Shown piece after piece: positions 11,927 to 21,119 of a stretch of 64,000 nucleotides of DNA. A model generated the notes under the pieces. That model searched no databases, was not told the DNA's origin, and worked only from the letters and a program-made list of their open reading frames with translations. A program made the position numbers and the translations under genes. The stretch comes from Streptomyces sp. PR69 (GTDB taxonomy: Bacteria > Actinomycetota > Actinomycetes > Streptomycetales > Streptomycetaceae), in the NCBI RefSeq assembly GCF_026420845.1, contig NZ_JAOWCB010000004.1, forward strand, positions 248,001-312,000, read 5' to 3'. Each line of letters opens with the position of its first letter. The first letter of the stretch is position 1.

Positions 11927-12003
11927 TGTCCGCTGTCATCCAATCGAGGCGTTTACTCAGCGAACTCAGTCGTTCGGGCTGCTGTCTCAGTGAACCTAGT
12001 CGT
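11927..12003. repeat. Tn7-like left end with three TnsB-type sites
   Basis: Two clear direct repeats, CTCAGCGAACTCAGTCGT (11956-11973) and CTCAGTGAACCTAGTCGT (11986-12003), start 30 bp apart. A degenerate third, GTCATCCAATCGAGGCG (11935-11951), starts 8 bp from the terminus. Spaced repeats of this kind are the transposase-binding sites of Tn7 family ends. The last site ends 27 bp before the tnsA start. Confidence 0.7.
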
Positions 12004-12029
12004 GAGCGTGATCGCACTGGGGGTGCTGG

Positions 12030-12782
12030 ATGGCTGTACCGGCTGGGGTGGATCTTGCAGGGCCGTACGTCGAGCTGTCGTACGTGGATGCCGTACGCGA
12101 GCGTCAGCGGCGGCCGATCCTGGACTGCGTGACAGCCCGCTTCGAGGATGTCGCTCCGGTGCGGCCGTTTCGGTGGTCACGTGGTGAGCGTCACTTCGCT
12201 GGCTGGTACTGGGCGGCCACGAATGGGCAGCACGTCGGCTTCGAGTCGTGGCTGGAAAGGGACAGCCTCCTGCTGATGGACTTCGATCCCAAGGTGGTGG
12301 GGATCGCTTCTCAGCCGTTCTGGCTGCACTGGCATGACGGCGAACGAGAGCGTCGGCACGCCCCGGACTACTTCGTGCGCCGTGGAGACGGCTCGGCGGT
12401 GGTCATCGATGTCCGTGTGGATGAGCGGATCGAGCCGAAGGACGCCGAAGCGTTCGAGGTGACGCGCCTGGCCTGCACCCAAACCGGGTGGAGGTTCGAG
12501 CGGCTGGGGACGCCGGACGAGGTGCTGCTGGCAAATGCCCGGTGGCTGTCGCGATACCGACATCCCCGATGCCTTACCGGCCTGGCCGCGGCTCGGCTCC
12601 GGGAGGTCTTCGCGACGCCGGGGCCGCTGATGGCCGGGGCGGATGCGGCCGGGGACCGCCTGGCGACGCTGCCCGTACTGTTCCACCTGCTCTGGCGCCA
12701 GGAGCTGACCGCTGAGGATATGGCGGCCCAGCTGCTGGGACCCCGCACGATCGTGAGCCTGGCGGATGCGAGGGCCCGATGA
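12030..12782 (+). CDS. tnsA: TnsA-like transposon endonuclease subunit
   Basis: TnsA-type endonuclease of a heteromeric Tn7-like transposase, 250 aa. In Tn7, TnsA cuts the 5' ends so that the element moves by cut-and-paste rather than by cointegrate formation. The restriction-enzyme-like core is at residues 70-140: the acidic residue in FESWLERDSLLL, then APDYFV carrying the metal-binding aspartate, then VVIDVRVDE. In the classical enzyme the last strand ends in a catalytic lysine (ExK); here the motif is DVR, so arginine stands where lysine is expected. The ATG at 12030 lies just inside the left end. The stop overlaps the tnsB ATG as ATGA. The gene's family is clear from context and core motifs; its activity is uncertain because of the K-to-R change. 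Confidence 0.85.
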   Translation: MAVPAGVDLAGPYVELSYVDAVRERQRRPILDCVTARFEDVAPVRPFRWSRGERHFAGWYWAATNGQHVGFESWLERDSLLLMDFDPKVVGIASQPFWLHWHDGERERRHAPDYFVRRGDGSAVVIDVRVDERIEPKDAEAFEVTRLACTQTGWRFERLGTPDEVLLANARWLSRYRHPRCLTGLAAARLREVFATPGPLMAGADAAGDRLATLPVLFHLLWRQELTAEDMAAQLLGPRTIVSLADARAR

Positions 12783-14659
12783 CCGGGAAGAAGCGAGTGC
12801 CACCGACGGCCCGAATCGCGGAGTTCCCCAAAGCGGCCGCCGACCAGGCCCGCTGGTGGGAGAGGCACATCCTGGAGGTCCTGAACGGTCTGCCGCCGGA
12901 CGCTCCGAAAGGGGCGAAGCCGCGGCCAGAGTTCGACCCGAGAGTGCACTCGCTGGCCCAGCGGGAGCGGGCCAAGGCGGCCGAGCTGACGGCAGCCGGT
13001 CACAAGGTGTCGACCAGTGGGATCAAGCAGCGGCGCCAACGCTACCAGCGGGACGGGCTGGTCGGGCTGGCGGACGGCCGGTCGGCTAAGCAGATGCCGG
13101 CCTTCGGGCAGGTCGACGGGGCAGTGGTGGAGGCGATGCGGCAGGCAATCATCGAGACCGCCGACGCATCGACAAGAACCATCGGGTTCATCATCTGGCG
13201 GACCAAGCAGATCCTCACCGACCGGGAGGAAACTGCTGCAGTTGAGCTGCCGTCACGGGCCACGCTCTACCGGCTGTTCGAGAAGCTGGCCGCAGGCACC
13301 CACGTCACCGGGTCGGCCCGCACGCGCCGCTCGGTTAACGCGCGACCGCCGGGACCGTTCGGTGAGCTGCCGGCCAGTGCCCCGGGCGAGCTGATGCAGA
13401 TTGACTCCACGCCGCTGGATGTGCTGGTGCGGTTGGATGACGGGATTGCCGAGAAGGTCGAGCTGACGGCCATGGTTGACATCGCCACGAAGTCGATCAC
13501 CGCGGCGGTGCTGCGGCCCACCACAAAGGCCGCGGATGCCTCCGCGGTTCTGGCCCGAAGCGTCACACCGGAGACGATGCGTCCGGGCTGGCCAGAGGCC
13601 CTGCGGATGTCCCACTCGGTGCTGCCGCACCGGCGGCTGCTGAGTATCGACGAGCGCCTGGAGCACGCGGCCGCCCGACCGGTGATTGTTCCGGAGACCA
13701 TCGTCTGCGACCACGGCAAGGTGTTCGTCTCGCACAACTTCCGGGCGTCCTGCCGCTATCTGGGTATCAACCTGCAACCGGCCCACAAGGCGACGCCGAC
13801 CGACAAGGGCACGATCGAGAAGACGCTTGGCTCGGTGGCGACGCTGTTCGCCCAGTTCGTCGCCGGTTACACCGGCTCGACCACGGACCGCCGCGGCCGG
13901 AAACTAGAAGACGGGCCGCTGTGGTCGCTGCCCGAACTTCAGAGCCTTCTCGACGAGTGGGTCATCGCCTGCTGGCAGACCAGGCCCCATGACGCATTGC
14001 GCGACCCGGATTCACCGGCGCGGGCGTTCTCTCCGAACGAGAAGTACGCGACTCTACTTGAGTCCTGCGGCTACGTTCCGGTTCCGCTCGGCGCCGATGA
14101 CTACGTCGAGCTGCTGCCCGAGCGCTGGCAGGCGATCAACGCCTATGGCATCCGCATCAAACACCGCATCTACGACAGCGCGGAGTTGAATCCTTTTCGC
14201 CGCCAGCACTCCGGAGTGGCGGCGAAGAAGGGCCTGTGGGAGATCCACCACGACCCCTACGACGTCTCGCGGATCTGGGTACGCGACCGCCAAGGCGAAC
14301 GTTGGATCACCGTCTTCTGGAAGCAGCTACACCGCGTCGGCGTACCGTTCGGCGAGCTGGCCTGGGACCGGGCCTGTGAGCAAGTCTCCGGAGGCACCGA
14401 GGAACAGATCGCCGATGCCGTCAGTGCTCTGCTGCGGCGAGCCCACGACGGCCCCGGCGCCAAGGAGGACCCCCCGGCCACGCGTTCCAGACGTGACCGC
14501 CGGGCCGCCGCCCGCACCCGGGTGACCGCCGGGGACCGACCGGTTCCCGACACGCCATCCACCGAGCCCACACACGACGACGGGACGGACATCCATCTCG
14601 CCGAAGTCATCCCGCTGGGCCTCTTCGACCCGCTCGCCAACCCTTGGAGGCGCCCGTGA
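12779..14659 (+). CDS. tnsB: TnsB-like DDE transposase (Mu/Tn7 family)
   Basis: Catalytic transposase that cuts and joins the 3' transposon ends, 626 aa. The N-terminal 200 residues hold helix-turn-helix segments (GIKQRRQRYQRDGLVGLADG) for end binding. The RNase H-like core runs from about 205 to 420 with D in MQIDSTPLDVLVRL, D in VCDHGKVFVSHNF and E in PTDKGTIEKTLGSVATLFAQ, the rve DDE triad. A Mu-type C-terminal beta-barrel follows (YVELLPERWQAINAYGIRIK) and the last 80 residues are low-complexity, probably contacting TnsC. It overlaps tnsA by 4 bp and tnsC by 4 bp, so the genes are translated together. Length is usual for the family. Confidence 0.93.
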   Translation: MTGKKRVPPTARIAEFPKAAADQARWWERHILEVLNGLPPDAPKGAKPRPEFDPRVHSLAQRERAKAAELTAAGHKVSTSGIKQRRQRYQRDGLVGLADGRSAKQMPAFGQVDGAVVEAMRQAIIETADASTRTIGFIIWRTKQILTDREETAAVELPSRATLYRLFEKLAAGTHVTGSARTRRSVNARPPGPFGELPASAPGELMQIDSTPLDVLVRLDDGIAEKVELTAMVDIATKSITAAVLRPTTKAADASAVLARSVTPETMRPGWPEALRMSHSVLPHRRLLSIDERLEHAAARPVIVPETIVCDHGKVFVSHNFRASCRYLGINLQPAHKATPTDKGTIEKTLGSVATLFAQFVAGYTGSTTDRRGRKLEDGPLWSLPELQSLLDEWVIACWQTRPHDALRDPDSPARAFSPNEKYATLLESCGYVPVPLGADDYVELLPERWQAINAYGIRIKHRIYDSAELNPFRRQHSGVAAKKGLWEIHHDPYDVSRIWVRDRQGERWITVFWKQLHRVGVPFGELAWDRACEQVSGGTEEQIADAVSALLRRAHDGPGAKEDPPATRSRRDRRAAARTRVTAGDRPVPDTPSTEPTHDDGTDIHLAEVIPLGLFDPLANPWRRP

Positions 14660-15705
14660 CCCGTTCCGAAGCGGCGGCCCAGCACCCCACGTTGCAGGAT
14701 GCCGATGCCGATGCCAACCGACAATTGACCACCTTGGACGGATGGCGCAGGTTCGTCGATGGCCCTCCTGCAGCCCCAGTGTTGCTTGCCCCTGATGATC
14801 TAAAGCGACTGTCCCTGGCTGACCGAATTCTCTACGACGAGGACCGGCTTGACCATCACGCCCGCATGCTCACGGTCGCCACGTCTTTTGTCGAGAAAAC
14901 GGTGATCTGCGGCCGTCGGCTGGTCCTTCTCAACCGCCACGCGATCAGTGCCCGCCGCGGACTGATGGTCTCCGGGCCACCCGGCACAGGAAAGACGAGC
15001 GCTATCTCCCAGCTCGGACGTTCTCATGAGCTTCTCGACCGGGATCGTCACCCGAATGTCTCGGACCGCATTCCCGTGCTCTACATCACGGTCCCGCCCG
15101 CCGCGACTGCTCGCATGGTTGCCGCGGAGTTTGGTCGCTTCCTGGGCCTGCCGGTGCGGCACCGATCGAATATGACGGACATCATCGAGGCTGTGGTCGG
15201 CGTATGCACCGATACCCGCACCGGCCTCGTGCTCGTTGACGAGGTCCACAACATCTCGCAGGTCACCCGGGCGGGCGCCGAAGTCTCCGACACCCTCAAG
15301 TACTTCTCTGAACGTATCCCTGCAACATTCGTCTACGCGGGCATCAGCCTGGAAACCAGCGAGCTGCTTGCCGGCACACGGGGCGCCCAGATCGCGGGTC
15401 GTTTCACCCTCGTCCCTACCCGCCCCTTTCCCTACGGCGACGAATGGAAAGGATTGGTCGCAACGCTGGAGAAAACCTTGCTCCTGCACGACCATCCACA
15501 GGGCAGCCTGGTCAAACTGGACCGGCATCTCCACAGACGCACTGGAGGGATGATCGGCGCGCTCTCCCACGCGATCCGGGGTGCTGCCATCGACGCGATC
15601 CTCAACGGCACGGAACGCGTCACAAAAGCGGGGATCGACTCGATCCCCCTGGATCACGCCGCAGAAGCCTCCGCGCCACTTCACGCAAAGGCATCCCCGT
15701 GCTGA
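14656..15705 (+). CDS. tnsC: TnsC-like AAA+ transposition regulator
   Basis: AAA+ ATPase linking target selection (TniQ) to the TnsAB transposase, 349 aa. Walker A is GPPGTGKTSA (near residue 110) and Walker B LVLVDEVHN (near 195), with a sensor region around FVYAGIS. The GTG at 14656 follows GGAGG by 6 bp and overlaps the tnsB stop as GTGA; a TTG at 14644 is in frame but lies within that ribosome-binding region. The protein resembles TniB/TnsC proteins of actinobacterial Tn7-like elements. Its stop overlaps the next gene's GTG by seven bases. Confidence 0.92.
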   Translation: MTRSEAAAQHPTLQDADADANRQLTTLDGWRRFVDGPPAAPVLLAPDDLKRLSLADRILYDEDRLDHHARMLTVATSFVEKTVICGRRLVLLNRHAISARRGLMVSGPPGTGKTSAISQLGRSHELLDRDRHPNVSDRIPVLYITVPPAATARMVAAEFGRFLGLPVRHRSNMTDIIEAVVGVCTDTRTGLVLVDEVHNISQVTRAGAEVSDTLKYFSERIPATFVYAGISLETSELLAGTRGAQIAGRFTLVPTRPFPYGDEWKGLVATLEKTLLLHDHPQGSLVKLDRHLHRRTGGMIGALSHAIRGAAIDAILNGTERVTKAGIDSIPLDHAAEASAPLHAKASPC

Positions 15706-16325
15706 CAGGGACCATCGACCATCCGCGCCCACTCCCCGTCCAGGTTTCGCCCCGCTTTGGGGAAACCACGGACTCTTACATTCGACGTATGGCCCGTGCC
15801 AACCATCTGAAGCCCAGCTACCTGCACGAATACCTCTGCGGACCGCCCTACTGGTTCGGGAAGCCGATTCTCGATCGTCTCGCTGCGGTCTCTGGCCGGA
15901 GCCCCGATGCCCTGGACCGCGCTCTTGCCGATGCCAGCTCACGTCGGGGACGTTTCAAACCAACAGCACGCTATGCGAGGAGGTTCCCTTTCCATGGCCG
16001 CCGCGACCTCCGATACCGCATAGCCCGTGACGCCTACAGGGGTGTGCCAATGCGGCTGCTCGCACAGCGCCATGGCGTCCAGAGATGGGTCGTCCACCGG
16101 GCGCTGGACACGGCTCAGCCGCTCCTGCCAGGGACGCGTCGAGGCGCCGACCCGATCAGCAGCGAAATCTCCGATCTCCTCGAAGGCATGATCGCTGGCG
16201 GCCTCAACACGAGACAGATGTGGGCCGAACTCCTGGACAACCACGAATACTCGATCTCCTACGGCGCACTCGCCTATCACCTCCGGCGTACCCGGTCATG
16301 GCAGCAGCGCCTCAGCCAGGCTTGA
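15699..16325 (+). CDS. tniQ: TniQ-like target-selection protein (short form)
   Basis: TniQ family protein of 208 aa that would choose the insertion target together with TnsC. The N-terminal PLPVQVSPRFGETTDSYIRR and the stretch YLHEYLCGPPYWFGKPILDR fit the TniQ core (helix-turn-helix). The second half (RRDLRYRIARDAYRGVPMRL and ISDLLEGMIAGGLNTRQMWA) looks like further DNA-binding helices. I do not see the CxxC zinc fingers found in TnsD-type proteins. The GTG at 15699 overlaps the tnsC stop by 7 bp, which supports this start. It is the last gene of the transposition operon. Small TniQ proteins occur in site-specific and RNA-guided relatives; no CRISPR array or cas gene is present here. Confidence 0.82.
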   Translation: MLTGTIDHPRPLPVQVSPRFGETTDSYIRRMARANHLKPSYLHEYLCGPPYWFGKPILDRLAAVSGRSPDALDRALADASSRRGRFKPTARYARRFPFHGRRDLRYRIARDAYRGVPMRLLAQRHGVQRWVVHRALDTAQPLLPGTRRGADPISSEISDLLEGMIAGGLNTRQMWAELLDNHEYSISYGALAYHLRRTRSWQQRLSQA

Positions 16326-16344
16326 GGCATGCCCACATGTTGAG

Positions 16345-16922
16345 GTGTCGCATATTCGCGGTTGCCGGATCAGTCGGGCAGAACGAGTACGCCGTGCTGC
16401 AACCTCTCCTCCTCGAACAGGTCGACCGCTCCGTCGCGGCTGCGACAACGCCGGCGGCGCGGCTCGTCCCCGCCCTCGCGGCGGTCCACGCCGCCCGCGT
16501 TGCCCAGATCGCCGCCCTCGTGCTCGACGACGTCGATCTCGGCAACCGCCGGCTGACCATCGCCGGACGCGCCCGGCTTCTCGACGACCTCACCCTGAAA
16601 CTCCTGACGGACTGGCCGGGCCGCCGGCGCCGCCGGTGGCCCAGCACCGCGAACCTCCACCTGCTGATCAACAACCAGACCGCCAACACAACCAATCGGG
16701 CCAGCAACCACTGGATCAGCGCTCCGATGCGAGGACAGGACGCCACCTTGGAGCGGCTCCGCGTCGACCGGCAACTCGAAGAAGCCCTGACCCACGGGCC
16801 CCGACCCACTCCATCTCGCGAAGGTCTTCGGGCTCGACGAGAAGACCGCAATGCGCTACGCGGAATCCGCACGAGCCCTGGCGGAACTGGCTGTTGAGAC
16901 CGGCTCGGGCCCGGATTCCTAG
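16345..16922 (+). pseudogene. Remnant of a tyrosine recombinase/integrase C-terminal region
   Basis: From about 16390 one frame reads as an integrase interior (VPALAAVHAARVAQIAALVL, then DDVDLGNRRLTIAGRARLLD, then HWISAPMRGQDATLERLRVD). At about 16798 homology jumps frame and continues as DPLHLAKVFGLDEKTAMRYA to a stop at 16920-16922. No start codon and no N-terminal core-binding domain precede it, and the 19 bp after tniQ lead straight in. It is a truncated, frameshifted copy of an integrase type common in Streptomyces. It may be an earlier cargo boundary between the transposition genes and the HNH gene. Confidence 0.7.
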
Positions 16923-16961
16923 CCCAGACACCGACCGGAAAGCGGCGACGTGATTCCGCGT

Positions 16962-17756
16962 TCACAGGGTTATGAAGGATCCTTGACAAAAGGCTGCGTC
17001 GGCGGCCCACGAGCTGTACGCCACGGCTGCCCAGCCGTTGAGGTCGTCGGCGCGGTGGCTTGCGGCCAGTTCCTCCAGGTACTTCCGTAGGCCGGTTGCG
17101 TCGTTGGTCCTGAGCTGATGGGCGAGGTGCTGCCGCATGCCTGAGAGGGTCTGGTTGGCCTTGCTGCTGTAGCGCTTGCCCAGTTTAAGGAAGTCGAACT
17201 GGTGGCGGATGCGGTCGGCGAACACGGCCTCCCAGTGGGGCGGTGGGGCCACGAAGTACCTGAGCACCCCTGCGCCGCCGGGGGTGACCTCTGCCTCCAG
17301 CCAGCGTTCCGTGGCGGCGTCCTCAAAGTAGGGGTGCAGTAGTACTTTCCCGGCGTCTTCAGTGACGTCGTCGCCTTTGGTGCGGTTGCAGAACTCGCAG
17401 ACCCCTACGAGGTTGTCGGGGGCGACACACAGGGCAGGGAAGGCCTTCTTTGGCATGACGTGATCGAGCTGGGTTACCTCGGTGTGCCGGCACATCGGGC
17501 AGAGGTTCTCGTCGCGGCCATCCATGATCTCGTCATAGATCGCTCGGCCGGGGCCGTTGGTCATGCCGCTGTCGTAGACGATGTCGGAGACCCTCGCGCT
17601 AGGTATGTCTGTGACTTGAAAGTCTTCCGACTTGAGGTTGTGCAGGGTGCACGACAGGGCGGCGGCCCGGAATGCCTTGGCGGCGGCCTCCGCGATGTCC
17701 GCAGCCGCGCGGAGCCTGGTCCCGAGGTTTTCGTTCTTCGTCGTGTCGCGGGACAC
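16962..17756 (-). pseudogene. HNH endonuclease (PtuB-like), 5' end cut off by a Tn3-family insertion
   Basis: The 264 codons kept here encode an HNH nuclease: CPMC (near residue 92), then QLDHVMPKKAFPALCVAPDN and LVGVCEFCNRTKGDD, i.e. zinc cysteines around a D-H pair. This is the arrangement seen in PtuB of the Septu anti-phage system, and LHPYFED follows as in those proteins. A GTG at 17754-17756 could start the remaining part, but the open frame runs on to the transposon boundary at 17774. Joined across the TTCCA target duplication to 26958-27004 it regains 20 residues (MWPADPLTLSARDSWKISTS) and an ATG overlapping the ATPase stop. The intact protein would be about 284 aa. Whether the truncated part is still made is unknown. 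Confidence 0.82.
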
Positions 17757-17769
17757 GCTGGTGGAGATC

Positions 17770-17819
17770 TTCCACGGCCTTGGGGACCAACGGAACAGCC
17801 AGTATCGGTGAGAACGATC
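17770..17819. repeat. Left TSD (TTCCA) and left inverted repeat of the Tn3-family element
   Basis: TTCCA at 17770-17774, then the 45-bp terminal repeat 17775-17819 containing GGGGACCAACGGAACAGCCA. The mate is at 26913-26962. Confidence 0.9.
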
Positions 17820-17920
17820 ATGGTCAGCTCGCTGTGATCCATTAGCACGAGCGATCCGTTGCGTGCGGGTGTTCGCTGAAAGATCCTCGGCTGCTTGATG
17901 CGGGTGGTTACGTCCGTCGT

Positions 17921-20900
17921 ATGCCGGTGGAGTTTTTATCTGATGAGCAGGCTGAAGCGTACGGCAAGTTCACTGAGGAGCCCACGCGCCCGGAGCTGGA
18001 GCGCTTCTTCTTCCTGGACGACGTCGACCGCGATCTGATCGCGCTGCGGCGTACGAAGCATCACCAGCTTGGCTTCGCTCTCCAGATGTGCACCGTGCGG
18101 TACGTGGGAACATTCCTGGGCGAGGACCTGTTGGATGTGCCGTGGCCGGTGGTGGAGCACTTGGCCGAGCAGCTGGGGATCGAGGACCCGTCGTGTGTGA
18201 AGCGGTACACGGAGCGGCGGCAGACGGTGTACGACCATGCGTGGGAGATCCGCGACGTGTACGGCTACCACCAGTTTGAAGACCATGCGATGGGCCGGAA
18301 GTTCCGGGCGTTCCTGCACGGGCGGGCGTGGACGGCGCACTCGGAAGGGCCGAAGGCGCTGTTCGACCACGCGGTGGGCTGGCTGCGCAGGAACCGGGTG
18401 CTGCTGCCGGGCGTCTCGGTACTGGCCCGGCAGGTGGCCGAGGTCCGCGGAATCGCGGAGAAGCGGCTGCACACCACCGTCGCGAAGGCCGCACGCCGCG
18501 CGGACCCGGCTTTGCCCGGCGACCTGGTGGCCACGCTGAAGACAGCGGAGGGCAAGCGGTACTCGTACCTGGAGACGCTGCGCCGGCCGCCGACGCGGAC
18601 CACAGGCACCGCGATGAAGAACGCGTTGCAGAGGGTGGACGAGATCGCCGGGTTCCAGCTGGGGCGGGTGAAGCTGAACAAGATCCCGCCGAACAGGCTG
18701 GCGGCGCTGGCCCGGTACGGGCTGGGCACGAAGGCCCCGAAGCTGGAGCGGACCAGTGAGCCGAAGCGTACGGCGATGCTCACCGCGGTGATGCGGCACC
18801 TGGAGGCGAAGGCGATCGACGACGCGCTGGACCTGTTCGAGGTCCTGATGGCCACCCGGTTGATCAGCACCGCGAAGCGGTCCACGGACAAGCAACGGCT
18901 GTCCACGCTGCCGCAGCTGGAGAAGGCCTCACGGATCGTCGCGCGTGCCTCGAAGGTGTTCATCGAGGAGTTGGAGCTGCTGGAGGAGACCGGCTGCGAT
19001 GTGGACGTGGCCGCGCTGTGGCGGGCGCTGGAGGAGGTCGCGCCCAGGGCTGCCCTGTCGAGTGCCGCCGCAACGGTGGTCAGCCTGGTGCCGGAGGACG
19101 ACGACTCAGCGGAGATCGCCATGCGGCAGGCGCTGGCGCTGCGCTACAACACCGTCAAGCCGTTCCTGGCGCTGCTGGGTGAGTCGAAGGCCCTGGACGC
19201 GGCGACCGGCGGCAGGCGGGTGCTGACCGGGGTGCAGCTGCTGCCCGCCCTGGCCAGGCGCCGGGTGACGGAGAAGCCGCTGCTGCCGCGTGAGATCGAC
19301 GAGAAGCTGGTGCCGCCGGCCTGGCGTAAGGCGGTGTATGCGAACGCCGAGCTGCCGGAGGGGGCGGTGGACCGGGACGCGTACGTGGTGTGCGTGCTGG
19401 AGCAGCTCTTCCGCGCCCTGAAGCGCCGAGACATCTACGCCTCTCCCTCGCACCGGTGGTCCGACCCGCGCGCCCGCCTGCTGGACGGCAAGGAGTGGGA
19501 GGCCGTCCGTGAGGACGTCCTGGCGGGCCTGAGCCTGGACGAGGACGCCGAACAGCACCTGAAGGAACTGATCGAGGTCCTGGACGCGACGTGGAAGCAG
19601 ATGGCCGAGCGGCTGGAGGAGGCCGGCACCGACGCGAAGATCAGCATCGAGGTGCAGCCGAACGGGCAGGCAAGGCTGAACGTGGAGAAGCTCCACGCGC
19701 TGGGTGAGCCGAAGTCGCTGAACTGGCTGCGCAAGCGGGTCGAGAAGATGCTTCCAAAGATCGACCTGCCGGACCTGCTGTTCGAGGTGCACGCCTGGAC
19801 CGGGTTCCTGGACGCCTTCGTGCACCTGGGTGACGGGAAGACCCGCATGAAGGACCTCACCACCTCGGTGGTGGCGCTCTTGGTGAGCGAGGCGTGCAAC
19901 ATCGGGATGACTCCGGTCATCAACCCGAACATCGAGGCCCTGACCCGCTCCCGCTTGGTCCACGTCGACCAGTACTACCTGCGCGCCGACACCATCGCTG
20001 CGGCCAACGCGGCGCTGATCGCCGCCCAGGCCCGGGTGCCGATCGTCAAGTTCTGGGGCAACGGGCTGCTGGCCTCCGTCGACGGGCTGCGCTTCGTCGT
20101 CCCCGTCCGCACGATCAACGCTGCCCCGAGCCCCAAGTACTTCGCGAAGAAGAAGGGCATCACCTGGCTGAACGCGATCAATGACCAGGTGATCGGGATC
20201 GGGCAGATGGTGGTGGCCGGCACCCCGCGCGACTCCCTGTTCATCCTGGACGCTTTGTTGAACCTGGACGGCGGGGTGAAGCCGGAGATGGTCGCCACCG
20301 ACAACGCCTCCTACTCCGACATGGTCTTCGGCATCTTCAAGATGCTCGGCTACCGCTTCTCTCCGCGGTTCAAGGACCTGGAGGACCATCGGTTCTGGAA
20401 GGCCCAGATGCCCGGCGGCGAGCCGGCGGGCGGCTACGGGCCGCTGGAGGCGCTGGCCCGCAACAAGGTGAACGTGAAGAAGGTGCTCACGGCCTGGCCG
20501 GACATGCTGCGGGTGGCGGGCTCCCTGGTCACTAACCAGGTCAGGGCCTACGACCTGCTGCGGATGTTCGGCCGCGAGGGCCACCCCACGCCCTTGGGGC
20601 AGGCGTTCGCCGAGTATGGGCGGATCGCCAAGACCCTGCACCTGCTCGCCGTCGTCGACCCCGTGGACGACACCTACCGTCGACAGATGCACAAGCAGCT
20701 CACTGTCCAGGAGTCCCGGCACAAGCTCGCCCGCGACATCTGCCACGGCAAGAAGGGCACCATCCACCAGGCGTACAGGGACGGGATGGAGGACCAGCTT
20801 GGCTCTCTGGGTCTCGTTTTGAATGCGGTCGTTCTGTGGACGACGCGCTACATCGACGCCGCAGTCGCCCAGCTCCGCGCCGAAGGTCACGAGATCAAGG

Positions 20901-21058
20901 ACGAGGACGTGGCCCGGCTCTCGCCGCTCAAGCACCGGAATCTGAACGTCCTCGGCCGCTACAGCTTCACCGCCTCCCAGCCGGTCGACGGGCTGCGGCC
21001 GCTGCGTGACCCGGACTCGGTCGACCTCGACGATGACGACGACGGCCAGGACGAGTGA
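17921..21058 (+). CDS. tnpA: Tn3 family transposase TnpA
   Basis: Replicative transposase of the surrounding element, 1045 aa, close to the usual 950-1050 for the family. The N-terminal MPVEFLSDEQAEAYGKFTEE and the block YVGTFLGEDLLDVPWPVVEH are the DUF4158-type DNA-binding region. The C-terminal DDE_Tnp_Tn3 domain covers about residues 570-960. It includes HVDQYYLRADTIAAANAALI, the catalytic-type PEMVATDNASYSDMVFGIFK, and the glutamate segment QLTVQESRHKLARDICHGKK. The frame is uninterrupted, so it may be active. The ATG at 17921 lies 101 bp inside the left inverted repeat. Confidence 0.95.
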   Translation: MPVEFLSDEQAEAYGKFTEEPTRPELERFFFLDDVDRDLIALRRTKHHQLGFALQMCTVRYVGTFLGEDLLDVPWPVVEHLAEQLGIEDPSCVKRYTERRQTVYDHAWEIRDVYGYHQFEDHAMGRKFRAFLHGRAWTAHSEGPKALFDHAVGWLRRNRVLLPGVSVLARQVAEVRGIAEKRLHTTVAKAARRADPALPGDLVATLKTAEGKRYSYLETLRRPPTRTTGTAMKNALQRVDEIAGFQLGRVKLNKIPPNRLAALARYGLGTKAPKLERTSEPKRTAMLTAVMRHLEAKAIDDALDLFEVLMATRLISTAKRSTDKQRLSTLPQLEKASRIVARASKVFIEELELLEETGCDVDVAALWRALEEVAPRAALSSAAATVVSLVPEDDDSAEIAMRQALALRYNTVKPFLALLGESKALDAATGGRRVLTGVQLLPALARRRVTEKPLLPREIDEKLVPPAWRKAVYANAELPEGAVDRDAYVVCVLEQLFRALKRRDIYASPSHRWSDPRARLLDGKEWEAVREDVLAGLSLDEDAEQHLKELIEVLDATWKQMAERLEEAGTDAKISIEVQPNGQARLNVEKLHALGEPKSLNWLRKRVEKMLPKIDLPDLLFEVHAWTGFLDAFVHLGDGKTRMKDLTTSVVALLVSEACNIGMTPVINPNIEALTRSRLVHVDQYYLRADTIAAANAALIAAQARVPIVKFWGNGLLASVDGLRFVVPVRTINAAPSPKYFAKKKGITWLNAINDQVIGIGQMVVAGTPRDSLFILDALLNLDGGVKPEMVATDNASYSDMVFGIFKMLGYRFSPRFKDLEDHRFWKAQMPGGEPAGGYGPLEALARNKVNVKKVLTAWPDMLRVAGSLVTNQVRAYDLLRMFGREGHPTPLGQAFAEYGRIAKTLHLLAVVDPVDDTYRRQMHKQLTVQESRHKLARDICHGKKGTIHQAYRDGMEDQLGSLGLVLNAVVLWTTRYIDAAVAQLRAEGHEIKDEDVARLSPLKHRNLNVLGRYSFTASQPVDGLRPLRDPDSVDLDDDDDGQDE

Positions 21059-21119
21059 GCCGTGGACGGCGGTCGGCCCGGCGGTGCCCCACGGACAAGG
21101 GCGGTGCCGGGGCGCCGAT

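Noticed and set aside
11978..12003. Left terminus at the inner repeat (TGCTGTCTCAGTGAAC), which also resembles the right end
   Set aside because: This boundary gives no direct duplication with the right flank, whereas 11927 gives ACGCC on both sides and the same 8-bp spacing.
16326..16961. A right end of the Tn7-like element directly after tniQ
   Set aside because: No TnsB-type repeat and no ACGCC plus terminal TGTCC/GGACA arrangement is visible there; the matching end is at 37919-37943.
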